NCBI GenBank assembly: GCA_030728985.1
Contig: JANQYI010000041.1
Location: 1-50,088, forward strand
Length of the DNA: 50,088 nt
Direction: 5' to 3'
Origin: Burkholderiaceae bacterium
GTDB lineage: Bacteria; Pseudomonadota; Gammaproteobacteria; Burkholderiales; Burkholderiaceae_B
Made by a program: the position numbers and the translations under genes. Numbering within the stretch: position 1 is the first letter of the stretch; each line of letters begins with the position of its first letter. Under the pieces are notes generated by a model. That model saw only the letters and a list, made by a program, of their open reading frames with translations. It did not search any database and was not told the DNA's origin. This document shows positions 24,186 through 35,022 of this stretch, in pieces.

Positions 24186-26453
24186 ATGAAATTTCGCTTT
24201 CCTATTTTTATCATCGATGAGGATTACCGTTCGGAGAACGCCTCGGGTCTGGGTGTTCGTGCTCTGGCGACAGCGATCGAGGCCGAGGGTATGGAAGTCA
24301 TCGGGGTCACGAGCTACGGTGACCTGAGCTCCTTTGCCCAGCAGCAAAGTCGGGCGAGCGCGTTTATCCTCTCCATTGATGACGAAGAATTCGACGTTGA
24401 TTCTCCAGAGGATGTCGCGGGTGCGATTAAAAATCTGCGTATCTTCATCGGTGAATTGCGCTTTCGCAATGCGGATATTCCGATTTATCTGTACGGAGAA
24501 ACGCGCACGGCCGAGCACATCCCGAACGATATTTTGCGCGAGTTGCACGGCTTCATCCACATGTTCGAGGACACGCCGGAGTTTGTGGCGCGCCACATCA
24601 TCCGTGAGGCGCGCAGCTACGTCGATAGCTTGGCACCACCGTTTTTTCGCGAACTGGTCAACTACGCCCAAGATGGCTCTTATTCTTGGCACTGTCCCGG
24701 ACACTCGGGCGGTGTAGCTTTTCTAAAGAGCCCCGTGGGACAAATGTTCCACCAGTTTTTCGGCGAAAACATGTTGCGCGCTGACGTGTGTAACGCCGTC
24801 GACGAACTCGGTCAGTTACTTGATCACACGGGTCCCATCGCCGAATCCGAGCTCAATGCGGCCCGAATTTTTAATGCCGATCATTGTTACTTTGTGACCA
24901 ATGGTACGTCGACCTCCAACAAAATCGTCTGGCATGCGAACGTCGCAGCTGACGATATCGTGGTGGTCGATCGCAACTGCCACAAGTCCATTTTGCATGC
25001 CATCACGATGACGGGGGCGATTCCCGTATTTTTGCGACCCACACGCAACCATATGGGCATTATCGGTCCGATTCCTCTAGAGGAATTTGAGCCCGAAAGC
25101 ATTCAGAAAAAAATTGACGCGAACCCTTTCGCGCGCAATATCAAAAATAAACATCCGCGTATTTTGACGTTGACACAAAGCACCTATGACGGCGTGATTT
25201 ATAACGTTGAAATGATTAAGGACAAGTTGGGTAATTTGGTCGATACGTTGCACTTTGACGAGGCCTGGTTGCCACACGCCGCGTTTCACCCTTTCTATCA
25301 GGACATGCATGCGATCGGTGCCGGTCGCCCACGCAGCCCTAAAGCCATGGTGTTCGCAACGCACTCGACCCACAAACTTTTGGCGGGCATTTCGCAGGCC
25401 TCACAAATTATTGTTCAGGAGTCCGAGACCCGTACGCTGGATCGCAATATCTTCAACGAAGCCTACCTGATGCACATGTCGACGTCGCCCCAGTACGCCA
25501 TTATTGCGTCCTGTGATGTGGCGGCCGCGATGATGGAAGCCCCAGGTGGAACGGCATTGGTTGAGGAAAGTATTCGCGAAGCACTTGATTTCCGTCGCGC
25601 GATGCGCAAGGTCGACCTCGAGTACGGTGCCGACGACTGGTGGTTTACGGTTTGGGGCCCGGATTATCTCGCTGCCCATGGCGTGGGCGAGCAGTCTGAC
25701 TGGATGCTCAAGGCCAACGACCATTGGCACGGTTTCGGCGAGCTCGCCGAAGGCTTCAACATGCTTGACCCGATCAAGGCCACGATTGTGACGCCCGGAT
25801 TGGATATGTCCGGCAGCTTTGGTGAAACCGGTATTCCCGCGGCGCTTGTCTCTAAATATCTGACTGAACACGGCGTGGTGGTTGAAAAAACCGGCCTCTA
25901 TTCCTTTTTCATTATGTTCACCATCGGCATTACCAAAGGCCGCTGGAATACTTTGCTGACCGCTTTGCAGCAGTTCAAGGATGATTACGACCGCAATCAG
26001 CCAATGTGGCGCATCTTGCCTGATTTCTGCAAGACGAATCGTCGCTATGAGCGCATGGGTCTGCGTGACTTGTGCCAGCAAATCCATGAGCAATACCGAA
26101 AATACGATGTCGCGCGTCTCACGACCGAAATGTATTTGAGCGACATGGTGCCTGCACTCAAGCCTTCGGATGCCTTTGCGAAAATGGCGCACCGCGAGGT
26201 CGAGCGCGTGTCGATTGATCAACTCGAAGGTCGTGTTACAGGGGTGTTATTGACGCCTTATCCACCGGGTATTCCTTTGCTCATCCCGGGTGAGCGCTTC
26301 AATAAAACCATCGTACATTACCTGCAATTTGCACGCGAATTCAACCAAATGTTCCCCTCATTTGAAACGTATATTCACGGATTGGGCGAGGATGTTTTGC
26401 CTAACGGCGAAAAGCGGTTCTACGTCGACTGTCTGATCGAAGCGCAATGTTGA
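24186..26453 (+). CDS. PLP-dependent arginine/lysine/ornithine decarboxylase (AdiA-like)
   Basis: A large fold-type I PLP decarboxylase that turns a basic amino acid into a polyamine (agmatine, cadaverine or putrescine). The N-terminal response-regulator-like wing domain (about 1-130) is followed by the PLP domain: WHCPGHSGGVAF, TNGTSTSNKIV, and the Schiff-base Lys397 in THSTHKLLAGISQAS. The C-terminal domain ends after LTPYPPGIPLLIPGERF. The 755 residues match arginine decarboxylase AdiA closely in length and are longer than LdcI or SpeC, but substrate choice cannot be settled from sequence alone. The dcd-decarboxylase order is, as I recall, common in Burkholderiales, suggesting a housekeeping polyamine role rather than acid resistance. 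Confidence 0.9.
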   Translation: MKFRFPIFIIDEDYRSENASGLGVRALATAIEAEGMEVIGVTSYGDLSSFAQQQSRASAFILSIDDEEFDVDSPEDVAGAIKNLRIFIGELRFRNADIPIYLYGETRTAEHIPNDILRELHGFIHMFEDTPEFVARHIIREARSYVDSLAPPFFRELVNYAQDGSYSWHCPGHSGGVAFLKSPVGQMFHQFFGENMLRADVCNAVDELGQLLDHTGPIAESELNAARIFNADHCYFVTNGTSTSNKIVWHANVAADDIVVVDRNCHKSILHAITMTGAIPVFLRPTRNHMGIIGPIPLEEFEPESIQKKIDANPFARNIKNKHPRILTLTQSTYDGVIYNVEMIKDKLGNLVDTLHFDEAWLPHAAFHPFYQDMHAIGAGRPRSPKAMVFATHSTHKLLAGISQASQIIVQESETRTLDRNIFNEAYLMHMSTSPQYAIIASCDVAAAMMEAPGGTALVEESIREALDFRRAMRKVDLEYGADDWWFTVWGPDYLAAHGVGEQSDWMLKANDHWHGFGELAEGFNMLDPIKATIVTPGLDMSGSFGETGIPAALVSKYLTEHGVVVEKTGLYSFFIMFTIGITKGRWNTLLTALQQFKDDYDRNQPMWRILPDFCKTNRRYERMGLRDLCQQIHEQYRKYDVARLTTEMYLSDMVPALKPSDAFAKMAHREVERVSIDQLEGRVTGVLLTPYPPGIPLLIPGERFNKTIVHYLQFAREFNQMFPSFETYIHGLGEDVLPNGEKRFYVDCLIEAQC

Positions 26454-26482
26454 GGACGCAATCACAATGCTGAGCGGTACGC

Positions 26483-27679
26483 ATGGAGCGATTTGATGTC
26501 GCGGTGATTGGAGCGGGTGCCGCAGGCATGATGTGTGCCGCGGTCGCCGCCCAACGAGGGCGCACGGTCGTGCTGATTGAGCATGCGACGGTACTGGCAG
26601 AAAAAATCCGGATTTCGGGTGGTGGACGGTGCAACTTCACCAACAAACAAGTCGGCCCGGAAAATTTTATCTCGGCGAACCCCCATTTTTGCAAGTCTGC
26701 ACTTGCGGGGTACACGCCACAGGACTTTCTTGACTTGATGCGTCGTCACGGCATTGCCTGGCACGAGAAACACAAAGGGCAGCTCTTTTGTGACCACAGC
26801 AGCGAGGACATCATCGCGCTGTTGCGCGCAGAGTGCAACCAAGGCGGCGTTCAGTGGCGCATGCCTTGCGAAGTCAAGGATGTGTCCCGCGCCGACCTGA
26901 CAGGTTTGTCTCTTTTTACGATCCAAACCTCCGGCGGGACGATTCAGGCTGCTAACTTGGTCATCGCAACAGGCGGGCTGGCGATTCCCCAGCTTGGCGC
27001 CACAGACTTTGGTTTAAAACTGGCCCGGCAGTTTGGCCTCAAGGTGGTCGAGCCGCGTCCAGCGCTGGTGCCCTTGACCTTCGAAGCCGATACTTGGGCG
27101 CCTTTTGGCGCGCTGGCGGGTGTCGCGTTGCAGGCCACAGTGATTGCGGGTCCCGGCCGACGTGCCCAACAGTTTCTTGAGGATGTGCTGTTTACCCACA
27201 GAGGGCTTTCAGGCCCAGGTATTTTGCAAATCTCGAGCTATTGGCAGCCAGGCGAGGCAATTGTGCTCGATTTGGCCCCAGGGCAAGAGCTGTCTGACAA
27301 ACTGGTCGAGGCCAAAGTAGGGGGCAAGCAGCAATTGGGGACGCTATTGTCCTCCCTATGGCCCAAACGGTTGGCTGAGCAGTGGCTGGGTGAGCAGGCC
27401 ACGATTCGAATGGCAGACGCCCCGGATCGTCTCCTCAAGGATGTCGCCCAGCGCATTCAGGCTTGGTCGCTGGTACCGAATGGCACGGCGGGCTATAAAA
27501 AAGCCGAGGTCATGCGCGGAGGAGTGGATACCAAGGGGCTGGATCAACGCAGCATGCAGGCCCGCAACGTACCTGGTCTGCATTTTATTGGCGAAACGGT
27601 CGACGTGACCGGCTGGCTGGGAGGCTATAACTTTCAGTGGGCGTGGGCTTCCGCGGTCGCTTGCGGACGCAGCCTGTAG
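26483..27679 (+). CDS. BaiN/HI0933-family FAD-dependent oxidoreductase
   Basis: A 398-residue flavoprotein of the HI0933/YhiN group. The N-terminal Rossmann motif is AVIGAGAAGMMCA, followed by the family mark EKIRISGGGRCNFTN, and NGTAGYKKAEVMRGGVDT and GGYNFQWAWASA near the end close the FAD site. The reaction is unknown for most members; one gut relative, BaiN, reduces bile-acid intermediates, so NAD(P)H-dependent reduction of an enoyl substrate is possible. It starts 29 bp after the decarboxylase on the same strand and may share its transcript. Confidence 0.88.
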   Translation: MERFDVAVIGAGAAGMMCAAVAAQRGRTVVLIEHATVLAEKIRISGGGRCNFTNKQVGPENFISANPHFCKSALAGYTPQDFLDLMRRHGIAWHEKHKGQLFCDHSSEDIIALLRAECNQGGVQWRMPCEVKDVSRADLTGLSLFTIQTSGGTIQAANLVIATGGLAIPQLGATDFGLKLARQFGLKVVEPRPALVPLTFEADTWAPFGALAGVALQATVIAGPGRRAQQFLEDVLFTHRGLSGPGILQISSYWQPGEAIVLDLAPGQELSDKLVEAKVGGKQQLGTLLSSLWPKRLAEQWLGEQATIRMADAPDRLLKDVAQRIQAWSLVPNGTAGYKKAEVMRGGVDTKGLDQRSMQARNVPGLHFIGETVDVTGWLGGYNFQWAWASAVACGRSL

Positions 27680-27808
27680 CCAGCACCTGTAGCCAGCGCC
27701 TGTTGAGGTAAAGCGCCTGAGTGTGATGCCAGAATTGGGGTAGGGTTGGGGGTAAAGCGGACTTGTGGTGGGTCTGGTTTTCGCGGTATGCTGTGTGTGC
27801 TGTGAACG

Positions 27809-28043
27809 CATATTGCGGGAGAGCGCATCGGGGCCTTAATTGAGGTCCTATTTGCCGCCGAAGGCGCAATTCGCCCAGAATCGCTCAGGCCCCCAATACC
27901 GCAATATGAATTGAAAGCTTTCCACAGAAATCTTTCAACACAACACTCTGGAGAGACCCGCGACTTATTGAAATAAGTCACTACGGGCGCCGAAGGTGCA
28001 CACCCGCGACACTGCGGGGCAACTCTCAGGCAAAAGGACAGAG
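27809..28043 (+). promoter_or_regulatory. tandem glycine riboswitch in front of gcvTHP
   Basis: Two adjacent glycine aptamers. Aptamer 1 (27809-27908) is closed by a 10-bp P1 (CATATTGCGG with CCGCAATATG) and holds GGAGAG, GCCGAAGGCGCAA and CGCTCAGG. Aptamer 2 (27946-28043) is closed by CTCTG/CAGAG and holds GGAGAGACC, GCCGAAGGTGCA and ACTCTCAGGCAAAAGGACAG. These are the conserved glycine-binding elements. The 37-base linker and the gcvT start 94 bp downstream are as in other proteobacteria, where glycine turns the operon on. The switch element after aptamer 2 is not obvious; no strong terminator is seen. Confidence 0.95.
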
Positions 28044-28136
28044 GGGCGCGGATCGCCAGTCAATTTCGTGCGCCTAGCGCATGCGATTTAGGTACCGCAC
28101 CTTTTTCTGTCTTGTTTTCTGCCGGAGTCTGTATCT

Positions 28137-29237
28137 ATGTCTGCTGAATTAAAGCGCACTCCCCTTGCGAACGTGCATATTGCTGCGGGCGCGCGCATGG
28201 TTGATTTCGGCGGTTGGGATATGCCGGTCAATTACGGCTCCCAGATCGAGGAGCATCACGCCGTTCGACGCGATGCGGGAATGTTCGATGTGTCGCACAT
28301 GCTGAACGTGGATGTCGTCGGCGCGGATGCGACAACGTTTTTGCGCAAGCTGATCGCCAATGATGTGGCAAAGCTCACTCAGCCAGGCAAGGCGCTTTAT
28401 TCCTGTATGTTGAACCCTCAGGGTGGTGTGATCGACGATTTGATCGTTTATTTTTTCACCCCCACGCAGTGGCGACTGGTGGTCAATGCCGGCACGGCTG
28501 ACAAAGATATTGCATGGATGCAACGCGTTGTCGCCTCCGGTGGTTTTCAGGTCACGGTCACCCCCCGGCGCGACCTCGCGATGATCGCGGTGCAGGGGCC
28601 GCATGCGCGCACCAAAGTCTGGGCGACGCGACCCGCTTGGCGCGAGGCGACGGAAAACCTCGGCATATTTTCGGGTGCGCAACTTCCGGGTGAGACCTTA
28701 GTGGCGCGCACAGGCTACACCGGCGAAGACGGTTTTGAAATTGTCGTGCCAGCGACCGAGGTTGAGCAGCTCTGGAATGATTTGACTGCGCAGGGCGTGG
28801 CACCTTGCGGTTTAGGGGCGCGCGATACCCTGCGTCTCGAGGCGGGCATGAATTTATATGGTCAGGATATGGATGAGTTGATTCATCCCAATCAGGCGGG
28901 TTTGACGTGGACGGTATCGCTCAAGGATACAGAGCGTCGTTTCATCGGCCGAGACGCCCTCGAGCAATTCGCAGATCCCTGGGCGTTTATCGGCCTCAAG
29001 CTTCTGGATCGTGGTGTCATGCGCGCCCATATGGCTGTTCGCACCGCCAAGGGGATGGGCGAGGTGACGAGCGGCACGATGTCACCGACCATGGGTGTTT
29101 CGGTTGGCTTTGGCCGACTTCCCCAAGGTGTTGCCGCAGGCGATCAGGTCGAGATTGATATCCGTGGCAAGTGGGTGCCTGCCGAGGTTTGCAAGCTGCC
29201 TTTTGTTCGCAATGGTCAAGTCCTTGCACACGCTTAA
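28137..29237 (+). CDS. gcvT: glycine cleavage system aminomethyltransferase (T protein)
   Basis: Releases ammonia from the aminomethyl-lipoyl H protein and passes the methylene group to tetrahydrofolate. The 366 residues show the family text [20 protein letters not shown] near the start, [29 protein letters not shown] and [18 protein letters not shown] 28137 follows a GGAG at 28124-28127. It is the first gene of gcvT-gcvH-gcvP, controlled by the tandem glycine riboswitch just upstream. Confidence 0.97.
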   Translation: MSAELKRTPLANVHIAAGARMVDFGGWDMPVNYGSQIEEHHAVRRDAGMFDVSHMLNVDVVGADATTFLRKLIANDVAKLTQPGKALYSCMLNPQGGVIDDLIVYFFTPTQWRLVVNAGTADKDIAWMQRVVASGGFQVTVTPRRDLAMIAVQGPHARTKVWATRPAWREATENLGIFSGAQLPGETLVARTGYTGEDGFEIVVPATEVEQLWNDLTAQGVAPCGLGARDTLRLEAGMNLYGQDMDELIHPNQAGLTWTVSLKDTERRFIGRDALEQFADPWAFIGLKLLDRGVMRAHMAVRTAKGMGEVTSGTMSPTMGVSVGFGRLPQGVAAGDQVEIDIRGKWVPAEVCKLPFVRNGQVLAHA

Positions 29238-29298
29238 ATCATCGCCACTTAAACCACATTCTTAGACACCATATTTTTATAAATTTCTGGAGACGTTC

Positions 29299-29679
29299 AT
29301 GAGCATTCCTAGCGATCGTAAATACGCAAAAACACACGAATGGATCAAAGCCGAAGGCGATGTCATGATCGTCGGTATTACCGGTCCCGCACAAGAGCAG
29401 CTTGGCGACTTGGTCTTTGTCGGTGACGTCAAAGTTGGCACCAAACTCGCAGCAGGTGCGACCGCTGGCGTTGTAGAGTCCGTGAAAGCCGCCTCAGACA
29501 TCTACGCCCCAGTCGCGGGTGAGGTCGTTGGTTTCAACGAGGCGCTTAACGACGCGCCTGAAAGCATTAACGCAAGTCCCTATGGCACCTGGATCTTCAA
29601 GATCAAGGCAAACAACCCCGCAGATGTTGATGGTTTGCTCGATGCAGCAGGCTATCAGGCTGTCGCAGACGCAAGCTAA
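29299..29679 (+). CDS. gcvH: glycine cleavage system H protein
   Basis: The lipoylated shuttle protein of the glycine cleavage system. At 126 residues it has normal length, starting with the typical YAKTHEW and carrying the lipoylated Lys63 in [19 protein letters not shown] precedes the ATG. It lies 61 bp after gcvT and 10 bp before gcvP. The L protein (lipoamide dehydrogenase) gene is not in the window, as usual. Confidence 0.97.
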   Translation: MSIPSDRKYAKTHEWIKAEGDVMIVGITGPAQEQLGDLVFVGDVKVGTKLAAGATAGVVESVKAASDIYAPVAGEVVGFNEALNDAPESINASPYGTWIFKIKANNPADVDGLLDAAGYQAVADAS

Positions 29680-29689
29680 GGCAAAGACC

Positions 29690-32563
29690 ATGTCTCAAGT
29701 ACTTGATACCTCGAATGAATTTATCCCTCGCCATATTGGTCCGAGCGAGGATGATCAACAAAAAATGCTCGCAGCGATTGGTGCGGCGGATCTCGCCACG
29801 CTAATGCGCGAAGTCGTCCCCGCCAACATCCATATGTCTCGTGAGCTGGACTTGCCCAACGCCCGCTCTGAGGCGGAAGTGCTAGCAGAGATGCGCAAAA
29901 TCGCGGCGGACAATCAAGTGTTTCGCAACTACATCGGCCAGGGCTATTACGGCACCCTCACGCCCAATGTGGTGTTGCGCAACATTCTCGAAAATCCGGC
30001 GTGGTACACCGCCTATACGCCTTATCAACCTGAGATCTCCCAAGGGCGGTTGGAGGCGATTCTGAATTATCAGACTATGATCGCGGACCTCACTGGGCTC
30101 GATATTTCGAATGCGTCTTTGCTCGACGAGGGTACGGCCGCAGCCGAGGCGATGACGCTCGCGCGGCGCGCATCCCAGGCCGCGAGCAAGGTATTTTTTG
30201 TTTCACAGCATTGCCACCCCCAAACCATCGAAGTGATCCGCACGCGTGCGGATGGTTTAGATATTGACGTGGTCGTGGGTGATGAGTCCAAGGGCGTACC
30301 GGCTTGTTTCGGTTTGCTTGTGCAATACCCGCATTCCTTGGGTGCAGTCGCGGACTATCGCGCGCTCGCCGAGCAGGTCCATGCCCAGGGCGGCGTTGTC
30401 GCCTGTGCAACGGACTTGTTGGCGTTGGCGCTGCTTGAGCCGCCTGGTCATTGGGGTGCTGATATTGCCATCGGTTCCGCGCAACGCTTTGGCGTGCCGT
30501 TTGGTTTTGGCGGCCCTCACGCAGGTTTTATGGCGTGTAAGGATGCATTCAAACGCAACATGCCAGGACGTCTGGTGGGTATCTCCAAAGACGCGCAGGG
30601 CAATCAAGCTTTACGCTTGGCACTTCAGACACGCGAGCAACACATCCGTCGCGAGAAAGCCACATCAAACATTTGTACGGCACAGGTATTGTTGGCGGTG
30701 ATGTCCAGCATGTATGCGTTATGGCACGGTCCCAAAGGGATCAAGGCGATTGCGACGCGCGTGCATCAGTCCACGACGGTTCTCAAGCAAGCACTTACAG
30801 CGCTAGGGATCAAGGTCGTCAACGATACGTTTTTTGATACGTTGTTGCTCGAAACGTGCGCGCAGACAGATGCTGTATTGAAAGCCGCCCGTGCAGCGCG
30901 CATCAACCTGCGTAGCGTCAATGCGACTCAGCTCAGCGTTTCCTTGGACGAAACCGTCACGCTTGAGGACCTTGGTCAGCTGCTCGGCGTCTTTGCCAGC
31001 GCAACTGGCAAGACAGCCCCTACCATGTCGACCGAGGTCAAGGGCTTGCCAGGTATCCCTGCGAGCGTCTTGCGTAAACAAGCCATCCTCAGCCATCCTG
31101 TTTTTTCAAGTATTCAGTCCGAGACCGATATGCTGCGCTACTTGCGCAAGTTGGCTGACAAAGACCTCGCGCTTGATCGCACCATGATTCCCCTAGGCTC
31201 ATGCACGATGAAGCTCAATGCCACGGTCGAGATGATTCCCGTAACCTGGCCTGAGTTTGCCGCGATTCATCCTTTTGCACCGTCGGACCAAACACGCGGC
31301 TATCAGACCATGATTGAGCGCTTGTCCAAGGACCTCTGCGAGATCACGGGTTACGATGCGATCAGTCTGCAGCCTAACTCTGGCGCGCAAGGTGAGTACG
31401 CAGGACTGCTCGCGATTCGCGCCTATCACCGCGCCAATGGTCAGCATCAGCGCGACATCTGCCTGATTCCTTCGTCGGCACATGGTACGAACCCCGCCTC
31501 GGCCAATATGGTGGGCATGGATGTGGTGGTGGTCGGCTCCGACGTCCACGGCAACGTGGATATCGATGACTTAAAGGCCAAGATTGCCAACGCGGGAGAT
31601 CGTTTGGCGGCCTTGATGGTGACCTATCCCTCGACACACGGTGTATTCGAAGAGTCGATCACAACGATATGCGATTTGATTCATGAAGCGGGTGGCCAGG
31701 TCTACATGGATGGCGCCAATATGAATGCGATGGTCGGAGTGGCACAGCCTGGCAAGTTCGGCTCGGATGTGTCACATCTAAACCTGCACAAAACCTTTTG
31801 TATTCCGCACGGTGGCGGTGGACCGGGTGTTGGTCCTGTTGGCGTGCGTGCGCACCTCGCGCCCTTCTTGCCCGGCGTGGTCAACGAAAAAGGCGTGATG
31901 GCTCATGGCATGCCTGTCGGGCCTGTGTCGGCTGCGCCTTTCGGTTCAGCGAGCATTTTGCCGATTCCCTTTATCTACATTTCCTTGATGGGCGCGCAAG
32001 GTTTGCGCCGCGCAACCGAGGTGGCGATTTTGAGCGCTAACTACGTGGCACGTCGCTTGGCGGGTCATTACCCCGTGTTGTACACGGGTCGTAATGACCG
32101 TGTCGCGCACGAGTGCATCTTGGATATGAATCCCATCAAGGAGATCTCCGGCATCAGTGCCGAGGATATCGCGAAGCGCTTGATGGATTATGGCTTTCAT
32201 GCGCCGACGATGAGTTTTCCCGTCGCGGGTACGTTGATGGTCGAGCCGACGGAGTCAGAAGGTTTGGCTGAGTTGGATCGTTTTATCGAAGCGATGATTT
32301 CGATCCGTCAGGAAATCGCACAAGTCGAACGCGGTGAGCGCGACAAGAGCGATAACGTCCTGAAAAACGCACCTCATACCGCCAAGATGTTGTTGGCCGA
32401 AGAGTGGCATCACGACTATCCACGTCAGCAGGCGGCGTACCCGGTCGCAAGCTTGCGTGATACCAAGTACTGGCCACCCGTTGGCCGCGTGGACAACGCA
32501 TGGGGTGATCGCAATTTGGTTTGTGCGTGCTTGCCGATGGAAGCCTACGCCGAGCAGGTGTAA
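29690..32563 (+). CDS. gcvP: glycine dehydrogenase (decarboxylating), P protein
   Basis: The PLP enzyme that decarboxylates glycine and loads the aminomethyl group on the H-protein lipoyl arm. The single 957-residue chain is the fused form (not the split gcvPA/gcvPB). The N-terminus [17 protein letters not shown] is typical, and the PLP Lys is residue 701 in [17 protein letters not shown]. The frame is open 57 codons upstream inside gcvH, but ATG 29690, with AAGG nine bases before it, gives the family start. It converges with the DUF945 gene, 8 bp away. Confidence 0.97.
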   Translation: MSQVLDTSNEFIPRHIGPSEDDQQKMLAAIGAADLATLMREVVPANIHMSRELDLPNARSEAEVLAEMRKIAADNQVFRNYIGQGYYGTLTPNVVLRNILENPAWYTAYTPYQPEISQGRLEAILNYQTMIADLTGLDISNASLLDEGTAAAEAMTLARRASQAASKVFFVSQHCHPQTIEVIRTRADGLDIDVVVGDESKGVPACFGLLVQYPHSLGAVADYRALAEQVHAQGGVVACATDLLALALLEPPGHWGADIAIGSAQRFGVPFGFGGPHAGFMACKDAFKRNMPGRLVGISKDAQGNQALRLALQTREQHIRREKATSNICTAQVLLAVMSSMYALWHGPKGIKAIATRVHQSTTVLKQALTALGIKVVNDTFFDTLLLETCAQTDAVLKAARAARINLRSVNATQLSVSLDETVTLEDLGQLLGVFASATGKTAPTMSTEVKGLPGIPASVLRKQAILSHPVFSSIQSETDMLRYLRKLADKDLALDRTMIPLGSCTMKLNATVEMIPVTWPEFAAIHPFAPSDQTRGYQTMIERLSKDLCEITGYDAISLQPNSGAQGEYAGLLAIRAYHRANGQHQRDICLIPSSAHGTNPASANMVGMDVVVVGSDVHGNVDIDDLKAKIANAGDRLAALMVTYPSTHGVFEESITTICDLIHEAGGQVYMDGANMNAMVGVAQPGKFGSDVSHLNLHKTFCIPHGGGGPGVGPVGVRAHLAPFLPGVVNEKGVMAHGMPVGPVSAAPFGSASILPIPFIYISLMGAQGLRRATEVAILSANYVARRLAGHYPVLYTGRNDRVAHECILDMNPIKEISGISAEDIAKRLMDYGFHAPTMSFPVAGTLMVEPTESEGLAELDRFIEAMISIRQEIAQVERGERDKSDNVLKNAPHTAKMLLAEEWHHDYPRQQAAYPVASLRDTKYWPPVGRVDNAWGDRNLVCACLPMEAYAEQV

Positions 32564-32571
32564 ATGCTTTT

Positions 32572-34506
32572 TTACTGAGGGGTCGGTGTCGGAGTGCCCG
32601 ACCCGACCTTCTCCGCGGCACGGAGTTCCTTGGAAAAGTCTCTGACAAGCTTAAAGAACGTGCTCACCATCGCTTCGATGGCATCCTGACCAATCCCGCC
32701 ATAGGCGCTGATATCCATCTCCAAGATGGGGGTGCCTGAATCGTTGACATAAACACGTGCCCAACGATTACGTAAATTCCAGTCGTTGAAGAATTTAAGG
32801 GGGGCGGATTGCGCTGCAGAATACGTTGCGCGCAACAAAACATCCTCGCACGTCGGATCTTTGCGACAACCACTGAAAATGATTTCGATGCTGTGTGCGC
32901 CCGCGTCACCCGGTGCGACCTTGAGTACAAGATCGCCATCGGAGTCTCTAGTCTCTTCATAGGCGAAGTCGGAATCACTCAAAATGGCGCCTAGTACCTC
33001 GGGATCCAAATGTCTTAGTGAGAGAGCTTCGTCGGGACCCTCTTGTCCACCTGAGGACTGACCGACAAAAAATCTGACTGGAATGAACGAGCCGAGCAAC
33101 TTTAAAAGCGGCTCGGGCGTCGAACGTTGTCCGTTGATTCGTAACTCCCCGTCTTGCACATTGAAATGGCTCACGAGTTTGCCTTGTTGGACGCGACCGA
33201 GTTTGAGTTGAATGGCCAAGTCGGCGAGTCGTCTTGCCTCACGGTCCGCGAGACTCTTGATCTTGGCAGCGGGCATCCCAGGCTTTTGAAGCAACTGGAG
33301 TACTAAGGCATTGACCATAGGTTGGGAGATCGTCAGTGTGGCGTCTAAGGTATCAATGGGATTGCTGCGCAGACCAATCCCACCGCTTGCAAGCTCGGCG
33401 GGATTGAGCCGGGTGTTCAAGGTGAGCTGACTTTTACCAGCTGCGGTTTCCCAAGTGAGCGCTTCGAGGTGCAGATTAGGGTTACTTTTAAGAAGACTCT
33501 GAAGATAAAGCCAAACTTTTTTGATCTCAGGGGTACTGAGGGGTTCTGGATCTAAGGCGTTCATGGCCAAATTGGTGAGCGCACGATGATAGAGCTCCAG
33601 CAATGAACTGAGCGCACGGTCGCCGAGCTTGTCATAGCTGAACGCAAGCTTGAAAGCGCCTATTTTTTTCTGAGCGATGCTTAATGCGCCGATATTGATG
33701 TCGGTGACGCCACTGAATTCCGCATCTTCGAGTTTGAGTTCGCTGCGGACTTTAAATTTCTCGAGTTCAAGAGTGGCCGCATTGACGGAGGACCAGGTCA
33801 ACTTATTGAATTCTCGGGTATGCAGGCCCACAGGTAGGCCAGAGGCACCAAGGCGCGCATCCATCTGGACTTTGGCTCCTTTTAAGTCAACCGTGGTGAG
33901 CCCATCCGTGACATTGAGTGACTCCAGTAAGAGCTCCCCCTTCCTTGTTTTGAGCTGTGGACCAAGCTCGGCCTTGAGTTGAGCTCCACCGAATTTAACT
34001 CCCAGCGCATCATCGCGAAATTCGAGTGGCTGAACAGACCATGCGAGGGTTGCCACACCATTTGTGTCGACCCGTGTTTGACCGGTCACAAAGGGTTGGC
34101 GTGTCTTGGCATTAAAAAGCGTTTCAGTCCAAGGTGTTTGGACACTTTCGGTTTGAATGATCGCGCCTATCGCGACGAAGTCACCCTTGAGAAGATTAGC
34201 TAAAGGAAATGGGCCGTGGGTAATGCGATTGATAAAAAGTATCTCGCGCTTCGTGTCCGATGTCGAATCCTTATTGGTTGGAAAACTCAACACATAAGAG
34301 GACTCGCTGGAAAAAATTCCACGCTGATAAGCGCGTGCGCTGAGTCGCACTTGATCAGACCACGAACGGCTCAGGTGAAGATTGAGCGCGTCGACCGCAG
34401 CATAGGACTGCGACTGGATTCGAAACCCCGCCCACCAGCTGGCCCCGCCATAGCCGGCAAAGCCTGTCGCCAAGAGGATGCCACTGATGAGCAGTTTTTT
34501 AATCAT
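32572..34506 (-). CDS. DUF945 (YdgA-like) family protein
   Basis: A 644-residue protein with one N-terminal hydrophobic segment (about 4-26, probably an uncleaved anchor) and a large, mostly beta-rich outer part with repeated patterns of the DUF945/YdgA family, such as the early FRIQSQSY and the later QPMVNALVLQLLQKPG. E. coli YdgA is about 500 residues, so this member is long. Function is unknown. Its start overlaps the end of folA by four bases, so the two genes are translationally coupled on the minus strand. Confidence 0.75.
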   Translation of the reverse strand: MIKKLLISGILLATGFAGYGGASWWAGFRIQSQSYAAVDALNLHLSRSWSDQVRLSARAYQRGIFSSESSYVLSFPTNKDSTSDTKREILFINRITHGPFPLANLLKGDFVAIGAIIQTESVQTPWTETLFNAKTRQPFVTGQTRVDTNGVATLAWSVQPLEFRDDALGVKFGGAQLKAELGPQLKTRKGELLLESLNVTDGLTTVDLKGAKVQMDARLGASGLPVGLHTREFNKLTWSSVNAATLELEKFKVRSELKLEDAEFSGVTDINIGALSIAQKKIGAFKLAFSYDKLGDRALSSLLELYHRALTNLAMNALDPEPLSTPEIKKVWLYLQSLLKSNPNLHLEALTWETAAGKSQLTLNTRLNPAELASGGIGLRSNPIDTLDATLTISQPMVNALVLQLLQKPGMPAAKIKSLADREARRLADLAIQLKLGRVQQGKLVSHFNVQDGELRINGQRSTPEPLLKLLGSFIPVRFFVGQSSGGQEGPDEALSLRHLDPEVLGAILSDSDFAYEETRDSDGDLVLKVAPGDAGAHSIEIIFSGCRKDPTCEDVLLRATYSAAQSAPLKFFNDWNLRNRWARVYVNDSGTPILEMDISAYGGIGQDAIEAMVSTFFKLVRDFSKELRAAEKVGSGTPTPTPQ

Positions 34507-35006
34507 GCCCGTTCCACGTGTCCAGCGTTTCTGCGCTGATAATGCACGACATCAAATCGTAAACCGTTTTCAGCTGGATGGGGCGCTCTCGAGACTTCCA
34601 ACCATTGCGCGCTGTCTAATGGAGCAAAAAAAGCATCGCCCTCGATGTCTTGCAAGACTTCTGTCGCGATGACTTGATCCGCGAAGGGGAGCGCGAGTTG
34701 GTAAATCTGAGCGCCGCCAATGACAAAAGCCTGTTCGACATTTTTCACTAAGTCGAGCGCTTGAGCGAGCGTGGTGGCGCATTCTGCGCCTTGCGAGTGA
34801 AAGCCCGCATCCCTTGAGAGGACAATATTGCGACGACCCGGCAAGGGTCTTCCAAGCGACTCCCAGGTCTTTCGTCCCATGATAATGGGGTGTCCGAGCG
34901 TGGTGCGTTTGAAATGCGCAAGATCGCTGGGCAATTTCCAAGGCAGAGTGTTGTCTCGTCCAATCACACGGTTTTGTGCATAGGCGACGATCAAAGAGAG
35001 TTGCAT
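34503..35006 (-). CDS. folA: dihydrofolate reductase
   Basis: Reduces dihydrofolate to tetrahydrofolate with NADPH. The 167 residues show the classic sites: IGRDNTLPWKLPSDLAHFK with catalytic Asp28, IIMGRKTWESLGRPLPGR for NADPH, and FVIGGAQIYQLALP near the end. It lies 16 bp after thyA, which makes the dihydrofolate it recycles, and overlaps the DUF945 gene by four bases. Nothing suggests altered trimethoprim sensitivity. Confidence 0.97.
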   Translation of the reverse strand: MQLSLIVAYAQNRVIGRDNTLPWKLPSDLAHFKRTTLGHPIIMGRKTWESLGRPLPGRRNIVLSRDAGFHSQGAECATTLAQALDLVKNVEQAFVIGGAQIYQLALPFADQVIATEVLQDIEGDAFFAPLDSAQWLEVSRAPHPAENGLRFDVVHYQRRNAGHVERA

Positions 35007-35022
35007 TGACTGCGAACCTTAA

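Noticed and set aside
29519..29689. Upstream extension of gcvP inside gcvH
   Set aside because: It is out of frame with gcvH and does not resemble P protein; the family start is at 29690 with its own ribosome-binding site.
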